64,000 nucleotides of DNA from Mesodorylaimus sp. YZB2_4 (lineage: Eukaryota > Nematoda > Enoplea > Dorylaimida > Dorylaimidae), in NCBI GenBank assembly GCA_030248295.1, contig JASANH010001405.1:62001-126000 (forward strand). Reading direction: 5' to 3'. Numbering within the stretch: the stretch's first letter is position 1; each line of letters starts with the position of its first letter. A program made the translations under genes and the position numbers. Shown here piece after piece: positions 11,886-29,075 of the stretch. The notes under the pieces were generated by a model. The model had not been told where the DNA came from. It searched no databases and saw only the letters and a program-made list of their open reading frames with translations.

Positions 11886-12522
11886 ACAGGCTCTACTGAT
11901 TAACCCGCGCTAATCTAGTAAAAGCTGAACTCGACAAAAAAACGGAGTCACATTATTCGTCGGCTGAATCTCGAATAGTAGTGGCTGCGAGGCTGGACAC
12001 ACGCTGACAGGGGTTGGCGCGGCGATCATTCGAAGTAAACAGCCCAGCGGGAAACGTGTTCACTTCGAGTCAAAAAAATCTGAAACAGAAAAGATCTTTT
12101 TCAGCGTGAAGTATGATTCAGTGTCTTGAACATGTCCTATAAAACAAAATGGCGGCGTCAATAGACACCGAAGATTCAAAAATGTTCGTTTTGCAATGAA
12201 AATAAGTCAAAAATTTATAGTGACCACCGGGATAAAGCAAAAAATTAAACCCCGTCCTTCGCGGAAGGTTTCGCAGTTAAAGTTTCTCCCATAGGCTGCA
12301 TCCCCACTCTCGGTTTGCTAACAGTACAGCAAAGGGAGAATCAAACCACTTATCTTTTGAAACCATAAATGACCCGCTAGCCGACGCGATTCCTACCTGT
12401 CTCTGTTTGACATGGAACGACGGTGATGAGCAATATCAGCCGGTCGTTTTCATTTCCCTAGGCGTGTCTGAAAAGTAATTGTGATTTTATTTTTCACAGC
12501 CTTAGACAAACGAATATCAAAC
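11886..12522. other. No gene seen
   Basis: About 640 bp with no domain, RNA gene or recognised repeat. Confidence 0.4.
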
Positions 12523-13190
12523 TTAGGTGTTCATCGCGTTCATTCGTCCTGTTCTCTCGTCGCAGCCACGCAATTTCTTCATTGCATCGGCTGACAGCCC
12601 TGTTCGTCTTGTCTGACTCTCCAGAAATTCCACTCGGCCCATCACAGCGATTGAGTTCACACCGATATCAGACTCCGGCTGAGCTGGGTCATTTTGTTGC
12701 GAGCCGCCAACGCTTTTTCCAAACGCCGTATTTTTTCGTGGCTGACCTTCCCTCGTAAGCGGTCGCGGGCTTGCTCGACGGCAACCCAGTGCACTCTTGC
12801 TTCTTTGCACATAGCTCTTCTTCCAGCTTTGCGATAATGGCAGACTTTCTTTACATCGCATGCTCTAACAGATTTTGCTGTTTCCATAGGGCGTGAAGTT
12901 AGTAAAACAACTTCTCGCATTGAGCGTTCCCGTCATTATTATTCTCGAGGGCTTCGACCATGGATTGCAAATGATCCACTTGATCCCGGATCGCCTGATA
13001 CCGTGCTTCAAGAATGCTGGATTTGTACTTCGCTTAACTGTTGTAATTTATCCAGTTCAGACTGCTCGACAGTCTTCTGGCCCTGAAGGCGGAACCATTT
13101 ATCCTTCTCGTCTTGTAACTGGCGTTCTAATGCAGTTTTCTCACGGGGAGGGGCACGACTCTGACGATCTAATCAAAAACCTATGCCGTG
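12523..13190 (-). pseudogene. Decayed coiled-coil protein fragment
   Basis: Read on the minus strand, 13175-12900 encodes heptad-rich, charged segments in shifting frames, with pieces such as KTALERQLQDEKDKW, DKLQQLSEVQIQH and RDQVDHLQSMVEALEN, broken by a stop and frame changes. Further on, KLEEELCAKKQECTG and a 112-residue tail in another frame follow, ending at 12523. No splice sites are needed between these pieces, so a processed pseudogene or the remnant of a larger gene is possible. I do not recognise the parent protein, and coiled-coil composition alone is weak evidence. Confidence 0.35.
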
Positions 13191-13591
13191 TGCGCCATAC
13201 GCCATAATAACGAACAATTACTCGCACAGAATTCCCAGCTTCAGCCACTAGAAACCCTGGTGTTTCCTCGTGTAGTTGCCCATTCAATGTCACTGTATCT
13301 GAAAAAGTATACTGCACAATATACTACAAGAACACAATCGCTGCAGAGCCATCGTAAAACAGGAACCAGCAAGAAAAATACTGACGAAGAGCAAGTGCGA
13401 ATTATCTCTAGTGAAGTCCAATCCTTCTCGTTCTATCAAATCCATTTGCTGTGTCCGTGGTCCAGCGAAGTTGAATGCAGATGCAGTTCATTGACTCTGC
13501 ATTATCATGGCAGCCAAAATTCGCTTAGGAGTGGGAGACTTTTGCGACGGAACCACCTCATTTTTGGGTAATCGCTTTTTTCACTCTGGAA

Positions 13592-15116
13592 CCAGGTCGG
13601 ACCGATAAGCAAATATAGGTATCGGCCGATAACCGATAACGCAATTATCGGCCGATAAAAGCGATAATACCGATACTTTTTAAAAACTTTAAAAATTCAA
13701 GTTTTATGGCGGGATTTTTGAATTTTGGTCAGATCACAATCCTTAAAACATGCAGTTTATTAATTTCGCATGCTAGGCTTCCTTTGAAGACTAATTTAAA
13801 TCAATCTGATAGCCCAAAATCTCGGGACCGAAGAGTATGTAAGTTGCAATATACCAACTAGAAACTCCTCTTCTCAGATGACATACACTTGAGGCAACGC
13901 ATGACACCTCTGGGACCAGCCGTGTGACACTGTCAGGAAGTGGGCATAAATATTAAAACCCAGCTGGCAGGACAGGGTCTGGATGCTTGAGTAAAAGGAA
14001 GTTACTCATGAAACAGCAGAGCTCCCTTTATTTAAATTGGAATATAAACTGGATTTTGTTGCTTCTGTCTTACAGGCGGAGGTACATTATGTGCACATGC
14101 ACACCCTGGAAACTTGAATGAGACCCAGAACCGTCTAAAACTCATTTTGTTAGACTCTAGGTAGGGATAATGAGTGAAATATGCGAAGCAGATCCCTTCA
14201 CAACTTTTTTAGGGCTCTAGTATTCGACTGGGGTCCTGACCCTGATCCCCATCTCAAAAAACATGCATCGGAGATTCACCCTCAAACATTTTACCACGTC
14301 CAGATAAACGAAAATACCCACGAAACATAGTATCAGCATTATGTGCAATGTTGTGAGATGACTGAGATGTTTATACTCATAAAAAATAGTTCCGATGCAG
14401 GGCAAACTTCATTAAGTTTTTAGAACATGTCCAAAAAAGAAGCGAACAGATAGACGGACATAAACAACCAGAAAGCTTTTCTCTATCCCAGCCCCTTCAG
14501 AGTTATCTCCAACCCCAGAAGACCCTGAAGGCCATCACCATTCCTGTCCCGGACTACAAATGGGGAAAGACTAATGCAACGACTACAGTGATAATTTGTA
14601 GTCATAGCCCCTTTTTTGAGTCAGACTAACGTGGAATTTATTGTGCCGCTGGGGCCTGAGAAGGACTCTTGTTTCTGAGTGTACAGTAGACAATACGACA
14701 CGAGGCAAAGAGGTTGCCTTCATTGAGAAGCATGCAAGTAACAAGACAGGGCTAGCCCTACCTCCTTCCTATAACCGTAGCCTATGCAACACACAGACAA
14801 CCAACTGCTTTTAGTGTAAACTGCTTTGGTGCCATTGCGGGCATCCCAGTAAGAAAAGTCATGATCATGGTGATCGTGACTTGTCGTGACTTAGCTCCAG
14901 ACTGTTCTTGGGCACCTCTTGGATCGAGAATCCGTAGCTCCCTGCTCCTCGTCATAATCACTATCAACAGGCCGTAAGCTCGCCCTAAACTCTTATTGAT
15001 GGGGAGATCTACATTATCGGCATTATAGGCAGCACAAATTATAGGTATCGGCCGGTAACCGATAACGCAATTATCGGCCGATATTATCGGTCAGCCGATA
15101 TATCGGTCGGACCTGG
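13592..15116. mobile_element. Non-autonomous hAT-like transposon, complete with 8-bp TSD
   Basis: The ends are inverted: the left begins ccaggtcggaccgata and the right ends with its complement, with one mismatch in 16. The element is flanked on both sides by ctctggaa (13584-13591 and 15117-15124), an 8-bp target site duplication as made by hAT transposases. Just inside each end is a block of about 40 bp built from tatcggccgataaccgata units, present in the same orientation at both ends (13614-13660 and 15041-15085), which may hold transposase-binding sites. The 1525-bp body has no transposase frame. Movement would require a transposase encoded elsewhere. Confidence 0.85.
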
Positions 15117-15124
15117 CTCTGGAA

Positions 15125-16060
15125 ATCTAGGAACTGTAAAGGGACCTGGCTCAAAAGAGCTCATCGTCAGAGGGCACTTGCTTCTGCAAAAAGTGAATGT
15201 TTTCCAGCTGGCCCAACCCAATGTCGCGAGGCTAAAAATTCTGCGCATATCTTCTCCAACTTGGGGCCGATTTTGTGCTAATAATCAAGTTGACGATTAT
15301 AGCTGAACACTCATGAATACCGTTCATGTCTCCAGCAAAACAGATCTTTTTCGCGTCTGTAAGTCAAGTGACAAGTTTCTGCGTCAGGCCGTTCGACCCT
15401 TCGCTTTTACGGCATCGAAATCGGATTTCAGGGTCAGAAGTCATGGCCGCTGTGTCCAAGAAGCAGGTGAAGGGACACATATCTCCTCGTCGTCTTCGTC
15501 CATTTAAAATTGGAGCAGAGACAGATGAAATGGAACTGAAAACTAACAAGTTTTGCGCTTATAATAGACGATGTGTAGTTGCAGTATGAATTCAACATCA
15601 TCCGCCACCCGAGTAAATTCGCCCAAACTCGATGACAAGAAGTCAGTGATCTTATGTATAAAGCGTTATCAACTCACAGAGGCTGAAGAGAGGCAGAAGA
15701 TAATCGCTTTCACATTCATAACCCAATCAAGGCCATATTCAAAACCCGAAGCGAAAATGATGAAAAAGGATAAACAAAACCAACCAACCGACGTCGATGA
15801 AACCACTAGTGAGAGTAACTGTAATTGTTCCCGTCAGCACGTTGGCCGCCACAACTTGTTTTCCAATAGCTGTGCAACAACATCGCCATGTGCCTGCAAG
15901 GACCATATAGACCCTTTCGGGGTAGTTCTTGACCCTTTCGCTATTGTGTAATGCGCACGGCATCACCAGGCGCACGTGAATTAAAGTGAAGCGACGAACA
16001 GACTGTCTGTTAGGTTGGAGGAGGATAGGAGGATGAAGGAGCTGGATAGGCCTCGTTGAA
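15125..16060. other. No supportable gene
   Basis: Plus-strand frames at 15326-15589 and 15571-15951 are rich in Lys, Ser and Thr but have no recognisable domain, no clear splice structure and overlapping open frames on both strands. I leave them uncalled. Confidence 0.35.
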
Positions 16061-16065
16061 CAGGT

Positions 16066-16190
16066 TTTGGGCGCGCCAAATGTTGATAATTGTTTTCACG
16101 GATAAACCGATTGTCTCCTCTGCACCCCTGCGCCCGCAATCAATAAGACGCAGCGGGGTAATCTGTTGCCTGACTTGTGATTTGCACTCG
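16066..16190. repeat. Dispersed repeat T, copy 1
   Basis: It shares the blocks tgttttcacgg.taaacc, gtctcctctgc and caatcaataag.cgcagc with 18184-18300. There is no coding sequence. A shorter related piece may lie near 16785-16870. Confidence 0.5.
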
Positions 16191-18010
16191 TATTTGCATC
16201 AATCTTGTGGTCCTTTTTTCCATGTACACAAAACGGTTGGGGCGATATTCTAACTGGGAGCTCAAGCATCTGAAATACATGAAATAATTCATGCAATTTA
16301 TAGGTTTTATAAAATGCCGCGGCATGCGATCTAGGCGCCCGAAATCAAGAGAAATTGCCAAAAACATGTGGTTGAGAAGAGAACGGAAACTGAAGACACG
16401 TGTTTCTGATTTGACTGCCCTGATCACCATCTGCACCTCAACGACATTTCACTCTGTAATTTGTGAAGTCGAGTACAGTATCTGCATAAACGGAAAAGAG
16501 GGTTTCCTCGAGACAGAGGGCATGCAATACTGTAAATGTAAAACTTCCGATTGGTAAAAACATAGCAGCATGCGAAGCCTATTGCACAGTCAGAAACGGT
16601 TTAGAGATTCCCTCATGACAGAATCGGCATTTTCTTCTGTTTTGCTGATCTCTGCCATTTTCTGGCCCAAGCGATATTTTATTTCTCAATACCGGGCACC
16701 CAGATTTGGACAAGAAAACATTTCGATAGATGCAAATCTTTACCGTCTCGCAGAGTAACACTCTGGCTCACCATCTTAGAAGAAGGGCGCGTAGAACGCT
16801 TGCACCACTGCGCCCTGCGCCGCAAACGCAACAAGACGGATTCCAGTCGAATAACTAACAATCTGTCTCACTACGCAGTTATGTAGCATATAGACATGAT
16901 CGTGTACACCATGTCGCCGCCCGTCAATTGCATTTTGCCGTTTTCGAGGAGAAAACAAATAGATTCTAGGCGAGTGAGCGCAGAAATGGGAAGCCAAATG
17001 ACAGGCGTAGAACGAGCGAACACAGATTAGATTATGAGAAAACCCTGTAAAGACTCCCAATATTTGGTACTGCTAAGGTGTGATGCTCGCCAAGCATGGT
17101 TAGGGAGAGGAAATGATGCTGCTAAAGGCGCTAAAAGTAGACACTGACCACTGTCCACTCGGATTTTGGTTTTACGCGCTCAGTCATTCTTTCTTGCCTG
17201 AACAGTTTGGCGCAACTGTAAATGGCTTTTGACCATCAGGGTGCCATACACCACAGAGCAATGGCCAAAAATTTTATCGGCCGTATGAATTTACCTGCGT
17301 TTCATGCAAAAAGAATGGTGCATTACGATTCCATTCACCATTTCATTTATGAGAAACCCCTCTCAGGGGGGAGTAGGAAGGAAAGACCATGGAGGCGCGA
17401 CGATGAGAAAAGCCACGAATCATCTATCACTTCATAATGCGCGAGAAAGAAAGAAAAATGCGAAACTTATGGATGAAGTGGGAGTTGAACTTGCACACAG
17501 CTGAACTAATCAGCACCAGTTCAAGCGCCTTATCCCCCTCGGCCACGTCTTCCACTGACAACTCTGGTGCGATGGGTAAACTCACGATCAGACGGACATC
17601 GTGTCGTTTCGCTCCCAGCTTTACTGCGTCGTCACCAGCTTCTCGTATCGTGGTGCAAACACTGACAAATTAGCATTTTATCCTGTTTTGGATGAACTCC
17701 TTGTCTTGGCTGTGCCACGTCTTGTGTCATGTTCGTTTCGCGCTGACGTAAAGACGCGTAATCGATTGATTCCGAGAAAGACAAACAAACAGCCACGCAA
17801 GCCACCCAGCACTGGGCGGCTCGTGAACGACAACGGCAACAGTAGCCTCCACTTATCGTTAGTTTCTATCAGATATTGTTTGAATATCACGCTCTTTGTG
17901 ATAAAAAAAAACCTGCCTGAAAATATTTGGCTCCAGAAACTGCCGCGAATCGAGGCCTACCCATGTTCATGTTCATGTTTATGTTTTACCCCATCACCAA
18001 ACGCGTATGC
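16191..18010. other. No gene seen
   Basis: About 1.8 kb with many short overlapping frames on both strands and no recognisable domain or RNA gene. Confidence 0.35.
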
Positions 18011-18139
18011 GCACTCGAGGGTGAAGTGACACATTTTACACGAAATGATTTACCGGCCCGCGAGTCGAACACTCGCCCGTAACTGCGCACCTGGCGTGAA
18101 AGGCAGACGCCTAACCCACCAGGCCACGAGGCCGGCCCA
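18011..18139 (-). repeat. tRNA-derived SINE or tRNA pseudogene (family S2), copy 1
   Basis: The reverse complement of 18049-18137 reads like a tRNA. It has a 7-bp acceptor-type pairing (ccggcct with gggccgg), an A-box-like ggcctggtgggttagg and a B-box-like tgttcgactcg. The anticodon stem and T stem do not pair cleanly, so I do not call a functional tRNA. The same tRNA-like body and the same flanking gcgcactcgaggg tail occur at 27746-27872, which argues for a SINE family. Confidence 0.55.
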
Positions 18140-18183
18140 TTTCCTCGAGGACATAAGTCGGGCTGTTTGAGCAAGTTATGTGG

Positions 18184-18300
18184 CCGCCAAGGTTGATAAG
18201 TTAGTGTACCCGCCCATTGTTTTCACGGCTAAACCCTTTTGTTCTCTGCCTCTGCGTGTCCATAATCAATAAGGCGCAGCATGCGTGATTTGATGCCCGC
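18184..18300. repeat. Dispersed repeat T, copy 2
   Basis: This is the partner of 16066-16190, with the same order of shared blocks and clear divergence. Nothing coding was seen in it. Confidence 0.5.
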
Positions 18301-19495
18301 CGAATGCCTGCCCAAATCTTGTACTTCGTCTAAAATAAGCGGTAGGCCAACAGTTCAAGCTAAATGCTAAAGAAAACGTTGAGCTTACAGCAGGCATGCA
18401 ATCGTGAAGTTCTAAAATACAGTGCGGTACGCATTTTTGCAGATCCTCGGAATATGGCACCTAGCAGACAAACCTTTGAGCAGACATCTCGGCGCGAAAA
18501 AGACAAGTAAAAGGACGCCCACGCGTGCCATGAGAGCGACCGTCATCTGGCCTGGCGTGGCGTCATTTTTAGCCTATAAAACCTGAATTTGTGCAGCTGT
18601 AAACTAAATATGGACGGGACCTGACTTAGTCACTCTTATTGCATGCTTTCTTATCAAGTTTCTTACTTACAGTGAAGATTTCTCCGAACAGCTGAAGTCT
18701 ATGTGAAAAGAAAAATTAATATACCGGTACTGTAGACGTCGGGAAGCAAGGGTTCTTAGTGGTTCAGCACCAGACTAATTCACATTCTCCACTGATTCAA
18801 TAAGGTACAGACTTCTCAGAGTAACAAATTTTGATAGCGAAAGCTGGGTAACAATCCAGTCGACTCCGCCTCGATTGGGTCAAATTTCAGATCCAATGCA
18901 GAAGCTGGACGCTAACCCTCATCAGTACGCGGGTCTTTGCCAGGCATCCACGAATGAACCTTAAAATTTTTTAACACGTCAGCAAATCTATGTAATTATA
19001 TCTATGTAATCTTAAAAACCAATTCCGAATGAGAGATCAAACTAAGAATCCGAAATACGCTCTTCCTGCTTATCGAGGAGCATCGCCCGTCAAGTCCCAC
19101 AGTACGACAGGGTAGGGGGGTGAAGCGACAACGATTTATTCGATTATCTAGAGCTTTTGATAGTTGCATAGATAGGTAATGCCTCAGGAAAAAAAATGCG
19201 GTCAACCTTCCAGCGCTCTGCGATAAGAGGAGACGCCATAAGTCTGTCGGGAGAGCATGCACATGCCGTGGAGCATGAGGTGCATCATGCAATAAAATGG
19301 TGCATGCTATTATCCGATATCCGATACCACGTGCATCGGGACATAGGAAATGAACCGGGACTTGAAAATTTTATGCAGTAACCGTTTTAAGCGACCTGTA
19401 CATAGTTGGTCTAACTTCCGGGTCCAGGGACCCAACGAATGTTAAAACACAGGGAGAAATGTTTTTATCTGAATATCTCGACAACTAGCCATTTT
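18301..19495. other. No gene seen
   Basis: No recognisable coding region, RNA gene or repeat; short frames only. Confidence 0.35.
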
Positions 19496-20081
19496 TATGC
19501 AAAATCGTTTTGTAGGATCATACCGGGTTTTTCATTAAAAAAACCCTGTTTTGAAATTAATTTGCGCGGTAAGCATTTGGAATCACAGACCCCGGATTGG
19601 AATTTCATAGTTCCCGTCCATGGGGAGACGAATGATCCAAAAATGTTTTTTAAATTCCCACTGATAAAAATATTTAAAGCTGGCGCTCATTTGGTATAGG
19701 AGCTTTGAGTAGATTGTGTCATGTCTGCCAGCTGGCGCTGGACTCTCGTGCTTTGTGCCACGGTTGGCATGGATCGGGCGATGGGGCCATGGCTAAACTA
19801 TCGAGTATCGATTGAAACTGATTGTAGTTAGGCTTTCCTTACACTACACTGGTGCGCAAAACCCATGATTCAATCTGGTTTTTGAGATTTTGACGACTAT
19901 TGATAAACACAAAATTCAAAGCGCGTTTATCAAATTCGCCATCCAATTCTGATCAGACACAGACGGTTATTTCCACATCAACGATTTATAGCGATCATCA
20001 GCATCTAAAAACGAGTACCTAGTGCCTCCCTTATTCGTAATAACCGCATCCAAACGACTACGCATACTAGCAATCAATTTT

Positions 20082-20956
20082 TCAATCATCGTCCGGCACG
20101 CCCTCCCAAATAATTTTCAAGCGTTCCCACAGCTGATCCAAATTTGTAAACTGGAAATCACGAAGTTTCTTCTCGCAATAAGCCCACAAATTCTCGATGG
20201 GGTTCAGATCTGGACTCTGCGGAGGCCAATCGTCAATAAAACTGATTGCTTGCTCTTTTAACCAAGAGATCGACGATTCAGACGTATGGCACGGTGCACC
20301 ATCTTGCATGTAGATGCAATCATCCTCCGAATGATTCTCATCGAGAAATGGCACCAGATAATCCCGCATAATTTCTTGATAGACCTTGCTATTGATTGTG
20401 ACCTTGGCTGGCATCCGATACATCCGACTGACTCCTTTCCCACTAAAGCATGCCCATACCATTACGCCTGCCGGATTCTTGACAGTTTTCACTGTGCAAT
20501 CGGATCGATATTCTTCACCCTTTCTCCTAATGCACCTTTGAGGACCGTCGGAGATAATGCAAAATCTGCTTTCGTCCGACCAAACTACCGACTTCCAAAA
20601 CGCGGCTGACTTCGAGCGATATTTTTTTGCCCAGGCCAATCTTTTTTTTTGTTGGCTTTCGATAACATTGGAACACGCCGGCATTGTCTGACATTCAACC
20701 CTTGTTCTTTTAACCGTCTTCGAACGGTATCTCGGCTTAATTTTCGACCATTCGCTGTTTCAAAACGCCTTGACAAAGTGGCAAGGGATTGCTTGCGGTT
20801 CGACAATGCTTCGCACTTCAATCGTCGATCGTCTCGATCGGTTGAGGATCGCTTACGACCGCTTTCCTTGCATCGAGATACATTTCCAGTCTTCTTAAAT
20901 TGATTAATAATATCTTGGACACGACTCTTTGATATTTTGACTCCATTTTCGCCCAT
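20082..20956 (-). pseudogene. Tc1/mariner-type transposase, frameshifted
   Basis: Cut-and-paste transposase of the Tc1 group. The N-terminal frame (20956-20650) carries two helix-turn-helix-like segments (near VQDIINQFKKTGNVS and LSRDTVRRRLKEQGLN). The second frame (to 20082) carries the catalytic triad: VVWSDESRF, then MQDGAPCHTS, then PDLNPIENLWA. I count 35 residues between the second Asp and the Glu, so DD35E rather than the classic DD34E. The two frames meet at a run of nine A on the minus strand (20642-20650); one base fewer would join them, so this may be a real inactivating slip or a homopolymer sequencing error. A possible left terminus is the cactggtgcgcaaaa near 19848; a matching right end is unclear. 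The C-terminus is complete or nearly so. Confidence 0.9.
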
Positions 20957-21089
20957 CTTCTTAACAATTTTTCTCGAGGAAAGATTGGAATCCGATTAGG
21001 CAATCACCATGCCTTTCTCTCCTTCCGTGAATTGAATTCGAGTTTCTTGTTTATTTGGCCTGAAAATGCAGGAAAGGCACACTGAAAGT

Positions 21090-21335
21090 CTCGCCCGCTG
21101 GCCAACCGATATTACAGCCGCATCAAAAGAATGGGGGCATCTGGTTAGTAAAGAGAAATTTTAAAATTTTGACGCTAAACACATCAGCTTAGGGTGCTCC
21201 TTTTATTTTCACAACTTCACTTCACACATTCACGCTTTTGTGTGATGCGCTACACAAATGCATGAATCTGGTCATGTGGTACAGTGAACTAGTCATGTTA
21301 ATATCTTGTTGGGCATAAGGAAAACACAGAAAGAA
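21090..21335. repeat. Diverged copy of the SPTLC2-flanking MITE
   Basis: It starts with gtctcgcccgctggc, near-identical to the terminus at 8961, and keeps several interior blocks in order. The far terminal repeat has eroded. It lies between the Tc1 start and the right arm of the large inverted repeat. Confidence 0.55.
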
Positions 21336-21690
21336 ACGCCATAAGAAGAGACAGGGAGTATTGGCTGTGTCCGTCGCCGTCTCCTACCTAGAAGGCTACA
21401 TGGTGGCATTGAGCAATGAGTGTGGCTAATTTTTCGCGCCCCAAGCAGATATTACACGATCTACTCAAAGTTCCTATACAAAATGAGCGGCAGATTTAAA
21501 CACTTTAAACGGTGGGAATTTAAAAACTTTTTCGGATCATTCGTCTCCCCGGACGGGAACTGCCAAATACCAATCCAGGGTCTCTAATTCCGAACGGTTG
21601 CCGCGCTAATCGATTTCAAAACAGGTCCTTTCTTTATGGAAATCGGGTAGGTTGATAGATAGGACATGCTAGTACCAAAAATTATCGAAA

Positions 21691-22136
21691 TCTATCTCGC
21701 GATTCTCACATGACGGCCTTAATACCCCAAACCGGTTTTCACAAGACAAAGACGCCCGCGGCTAAGCTGTTTCCACACGGACCAACTAAGGGTTAACATT
21801 TTATGCGATTAAGCGATCTGATCGTTAGTCGACTCCAATAAACATGCACTGGACAGCTTTCAGCACCAGAACGTCTGCGCCCAACTTTTTAGCGCATCAA
21901 AAAAACAAAAATCCAAAGCTTCCACGCTCCAACTCGATGTACAAAAAATATGTGTAATCTGAAAAAGGAGGAGAATGAAAAAAAGCAAGCTGCTCATAAT
22001 CAGCCATGCACATGCAGCCTTATTCGAAATCTTAAAATGGCAAGATACCAAAAATTCTGATGCATTAAAACAAGTAGCGACGTGATTTAGATTACGAGCG
22101 ATTACAAGAAATTTTAAATCTAATTGAAGCTATTGC
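21691..22136. other. No gene seen
   Basis: Downstream flank of protease copy A. AT-rich with no recognisable feature. Confidence 0.35.
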
Positions 22137-27059
<4,923 letters not shown>

Positions 27060-27745
27060 TGTGAAAATCCAATTTCGTGTAGGTCGAAAGAAATGTTGGA
27101 AGCGGTCTTACAATGGCGCGATCAATGCTATGTACACAGTGCCCTTGTACAGTATATACTGTTGATGAATTCAGAGTTGGAGCGTATGCGCAGTTATTCA
27201 CCAATGATTTTTTTGAGATTATTATCTCCCATATAGGTGGTGTGCATGTTGTGCGTTAACAATGCGATGTTCTAATTTGCAGGTGAAGTTAAGGTTTTCA
27301 AGCTTACAATCAGTCACATTATGTGAACCTGGCTGGGATGTCACACAGCGCGAAAAGTCATGAACTTTACGCTTATATAGTTATGCGAGACCAGAAGTGA
27401 ATCTTCTGGTCACAGTCGCTGTCCGACTGGCTGATAAGACACAAGGAAGAACCAAGCAGACGAGCTAGTCGCGCGCGAATGGGGGAAGGCGCAGGAGGAA
27501 AAGTAGGCTCAGGTATTAGGCTTTCCAGAGACGACAGCCGCCTGATCTTCACAGCGACTCATCTACCGCATTGCATGTATGCGTGCGCATGCGATGCATG
27601 CTACCATCTGTTTTGTTTTCTCTGAGGGTGAGTGGTGTTATTCGCTGGAGGTGGTGGTTGTCAAGAGGTCTCTGATTGTTGGTGAGTGTGTCGTAGATGT
27701 GTCAGGAAGTTAGTGTCATGTCATACTTTACCCATAGGCAATCAC
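27060..27745. other. Upstream flank of protease copy A
   Basis: A minus-strand TATATAAG lies at about 27367-27376, roughly 300 bp before the ATG, and could be a core promoter element if a 5' UTR of that size exists. Nothing else can be supported. Confidence 0.3.
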
Positions 27746-27872
27746 TATACAGCGCACTCGAGGGCTATTTGACAATCATTTTGCACCGAGGCGGGAGTCG
27801 AACCCTCCCCTGTAAGTGCGCACCCACCGTGAGACAAAGACGCCTTAACCCGCTAGGCCTTGACCCCGGTCA
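27746..27872 (-). repeat. tRNA-derived SINE or tRNA pseudogene (family S2), copy 2
   Basis: The reverse complement has an A-box-like tagcgggttaagg and a B-box-like gggttcgactccc, and the same gcgcactcgaggg tail as 18011-18139. The cloverleaf is imperfect, so I do not call a working tRNA. Confidence 0.55.
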
Positions 27873-28325
27873 GGTCGAACCCCCAATTAAGTCTGGCCTA
27901 TTACAGAATTAAATCAAGCAAAACTATTGGCTGATTCTAGTGCAGATGTCATTTTTGTTATCGATATTTGCAGAGACAACGGCTTTGGATTGTGTTTCCT
28001 TGTTTATATGCAAAGCTGGGACGTGCCCCAATACGGTTTTTTCGACACTCGTTATTTCACGCGTATTACTAAGGTGGAATAAGCAGACTGATAACATTTC
28101 GAATTGCGATGCGCTCACAGATAATACAAACAACAAAATGTACACATATAGTGTGTAGTATGGGGAGAGACGCACGATTGGCTCAAACACAGAACCAGCG
28201 TAACGCTGACTCTGCTTTTGAAATTGTTTTTTGCGCAATACTATGCGCATTTTGGAAAATGGTATAGGATGCTGTTCTTTTATGCAGCGATATACTTCCA
28301 TCACACAGCATTAGGAAAAGCATAG

Positions 28326-29075
28326 GATCCACCATCGATTGACAACATCTTCCATCAGAAAATCGAACACGTTGTGGAGGTGTTCAAGTCAGTAATAAAA
28401 CATTCCGTCGAATCGATGCTCCCTCCCAGTCATCTGCAACTGCCCAACAGTCTCGCCGAAGATGGACACCGTTTCGTGTGCATTCCGTCGTGTCGCCAGG
28501 TTCGACTCGAACAAACAAAATGGCGTTAGTTAAAGGCTTTAAAAAAGTCAATGACAAATTAGGTGCAGTCCTGAAGGAAATGCCACTGAAGGATGTGAGG
28601 TACCCAAGAGCATGGAATCGTCCCGGCATTGTTTCCTGCCATGTGCAGCAAATGGCAAGTTCCACCTAATTATCTTCACCCATGTACCATCAACAGCACC
28701 TACGCACTGCCTGAAAATGAAGTGTATCACCTGGCGCCAAGCCGGAAAGTAGCCATAGCAAAAGCCAAAAAGCCCCACCTTAACATATTTAAACGCATTG
28801 TTGTGACAGGGGAGTATAGTGGGTGCAAGGCTGACACAATTGCCTACGCGGCAACGTGCATGTGGGATGTGTAGCCGAAAGACCAACCCATGGACGCATT
28901 ATTTAATTGTGCAACACCTAGCGGGATGAAAGCTCGCGCAACAAATTTCTTACTTTACGAAACATTGCACATACTAACTCATGGGACACTTTTTAACTAT
29001 CGCACCCCGCAATTCAGCCCTCTAAACACCTGTCCTGGTGTTTCTGATCATATTGGCAGGGCAAAAGCTAGTAAA
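28326..29075 (+). pseudogene. M8 metalloprotease relic (copy B), inverted orientation
   Basis: It is homologous to exon 1 of copies A, C and E but on the opposite strand. Pieces in order are PPSID near the start, then SSATAQQSRRRWTPFRVH, LKDVRYPRAWNRPG, then the mid-domain starting near 28629 and ending YAATCMW, then the zinc-site region. The frame changes at least three times. The zinc motif reads LLYETLHILTHG: the first His of HExxH is Tyr (TAC for CAC), so zinc binding would be lost. No signal peptide exon, third-ligand exon or kringle exons are found nearby. It is a truncated, inverted duplicate. There is no intron at the site where copy A has one. Confidence 0.85.

Larger units (their letters stand above)
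19500..21690. repeat. Large inverted repeat enclosing the Tc1 relic
   Basis: The arm 19500-19735 is an inverted copy of 21435-21690. Shared blocks, read in the left arm, include ccctgttttgaaat, agttcccgtcc, gggagacgaatgatcc and tttgagtagat. The two arms flank about 1.7 kb that contains the broken Tc1 transposase and a diverged MITE. The arms have no coding sequence. Either a foldback element was invaded by the Tc1 element, or two copies of a repeat sit in opposite orientation. Confidence 0.7.

Noticed and set aside
15313..15951. Plus-strand frames of 87-126 codons
   Set aside because: No recognisable domain and no splice structure; overlapping frames occur on the opposite strand.
18049..18137. 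Functional tRNA gene on the minus strand
   Set aside because: Anticodon and T stems do not pair properly and the same body with a shared tail recurs at 27746-27872.
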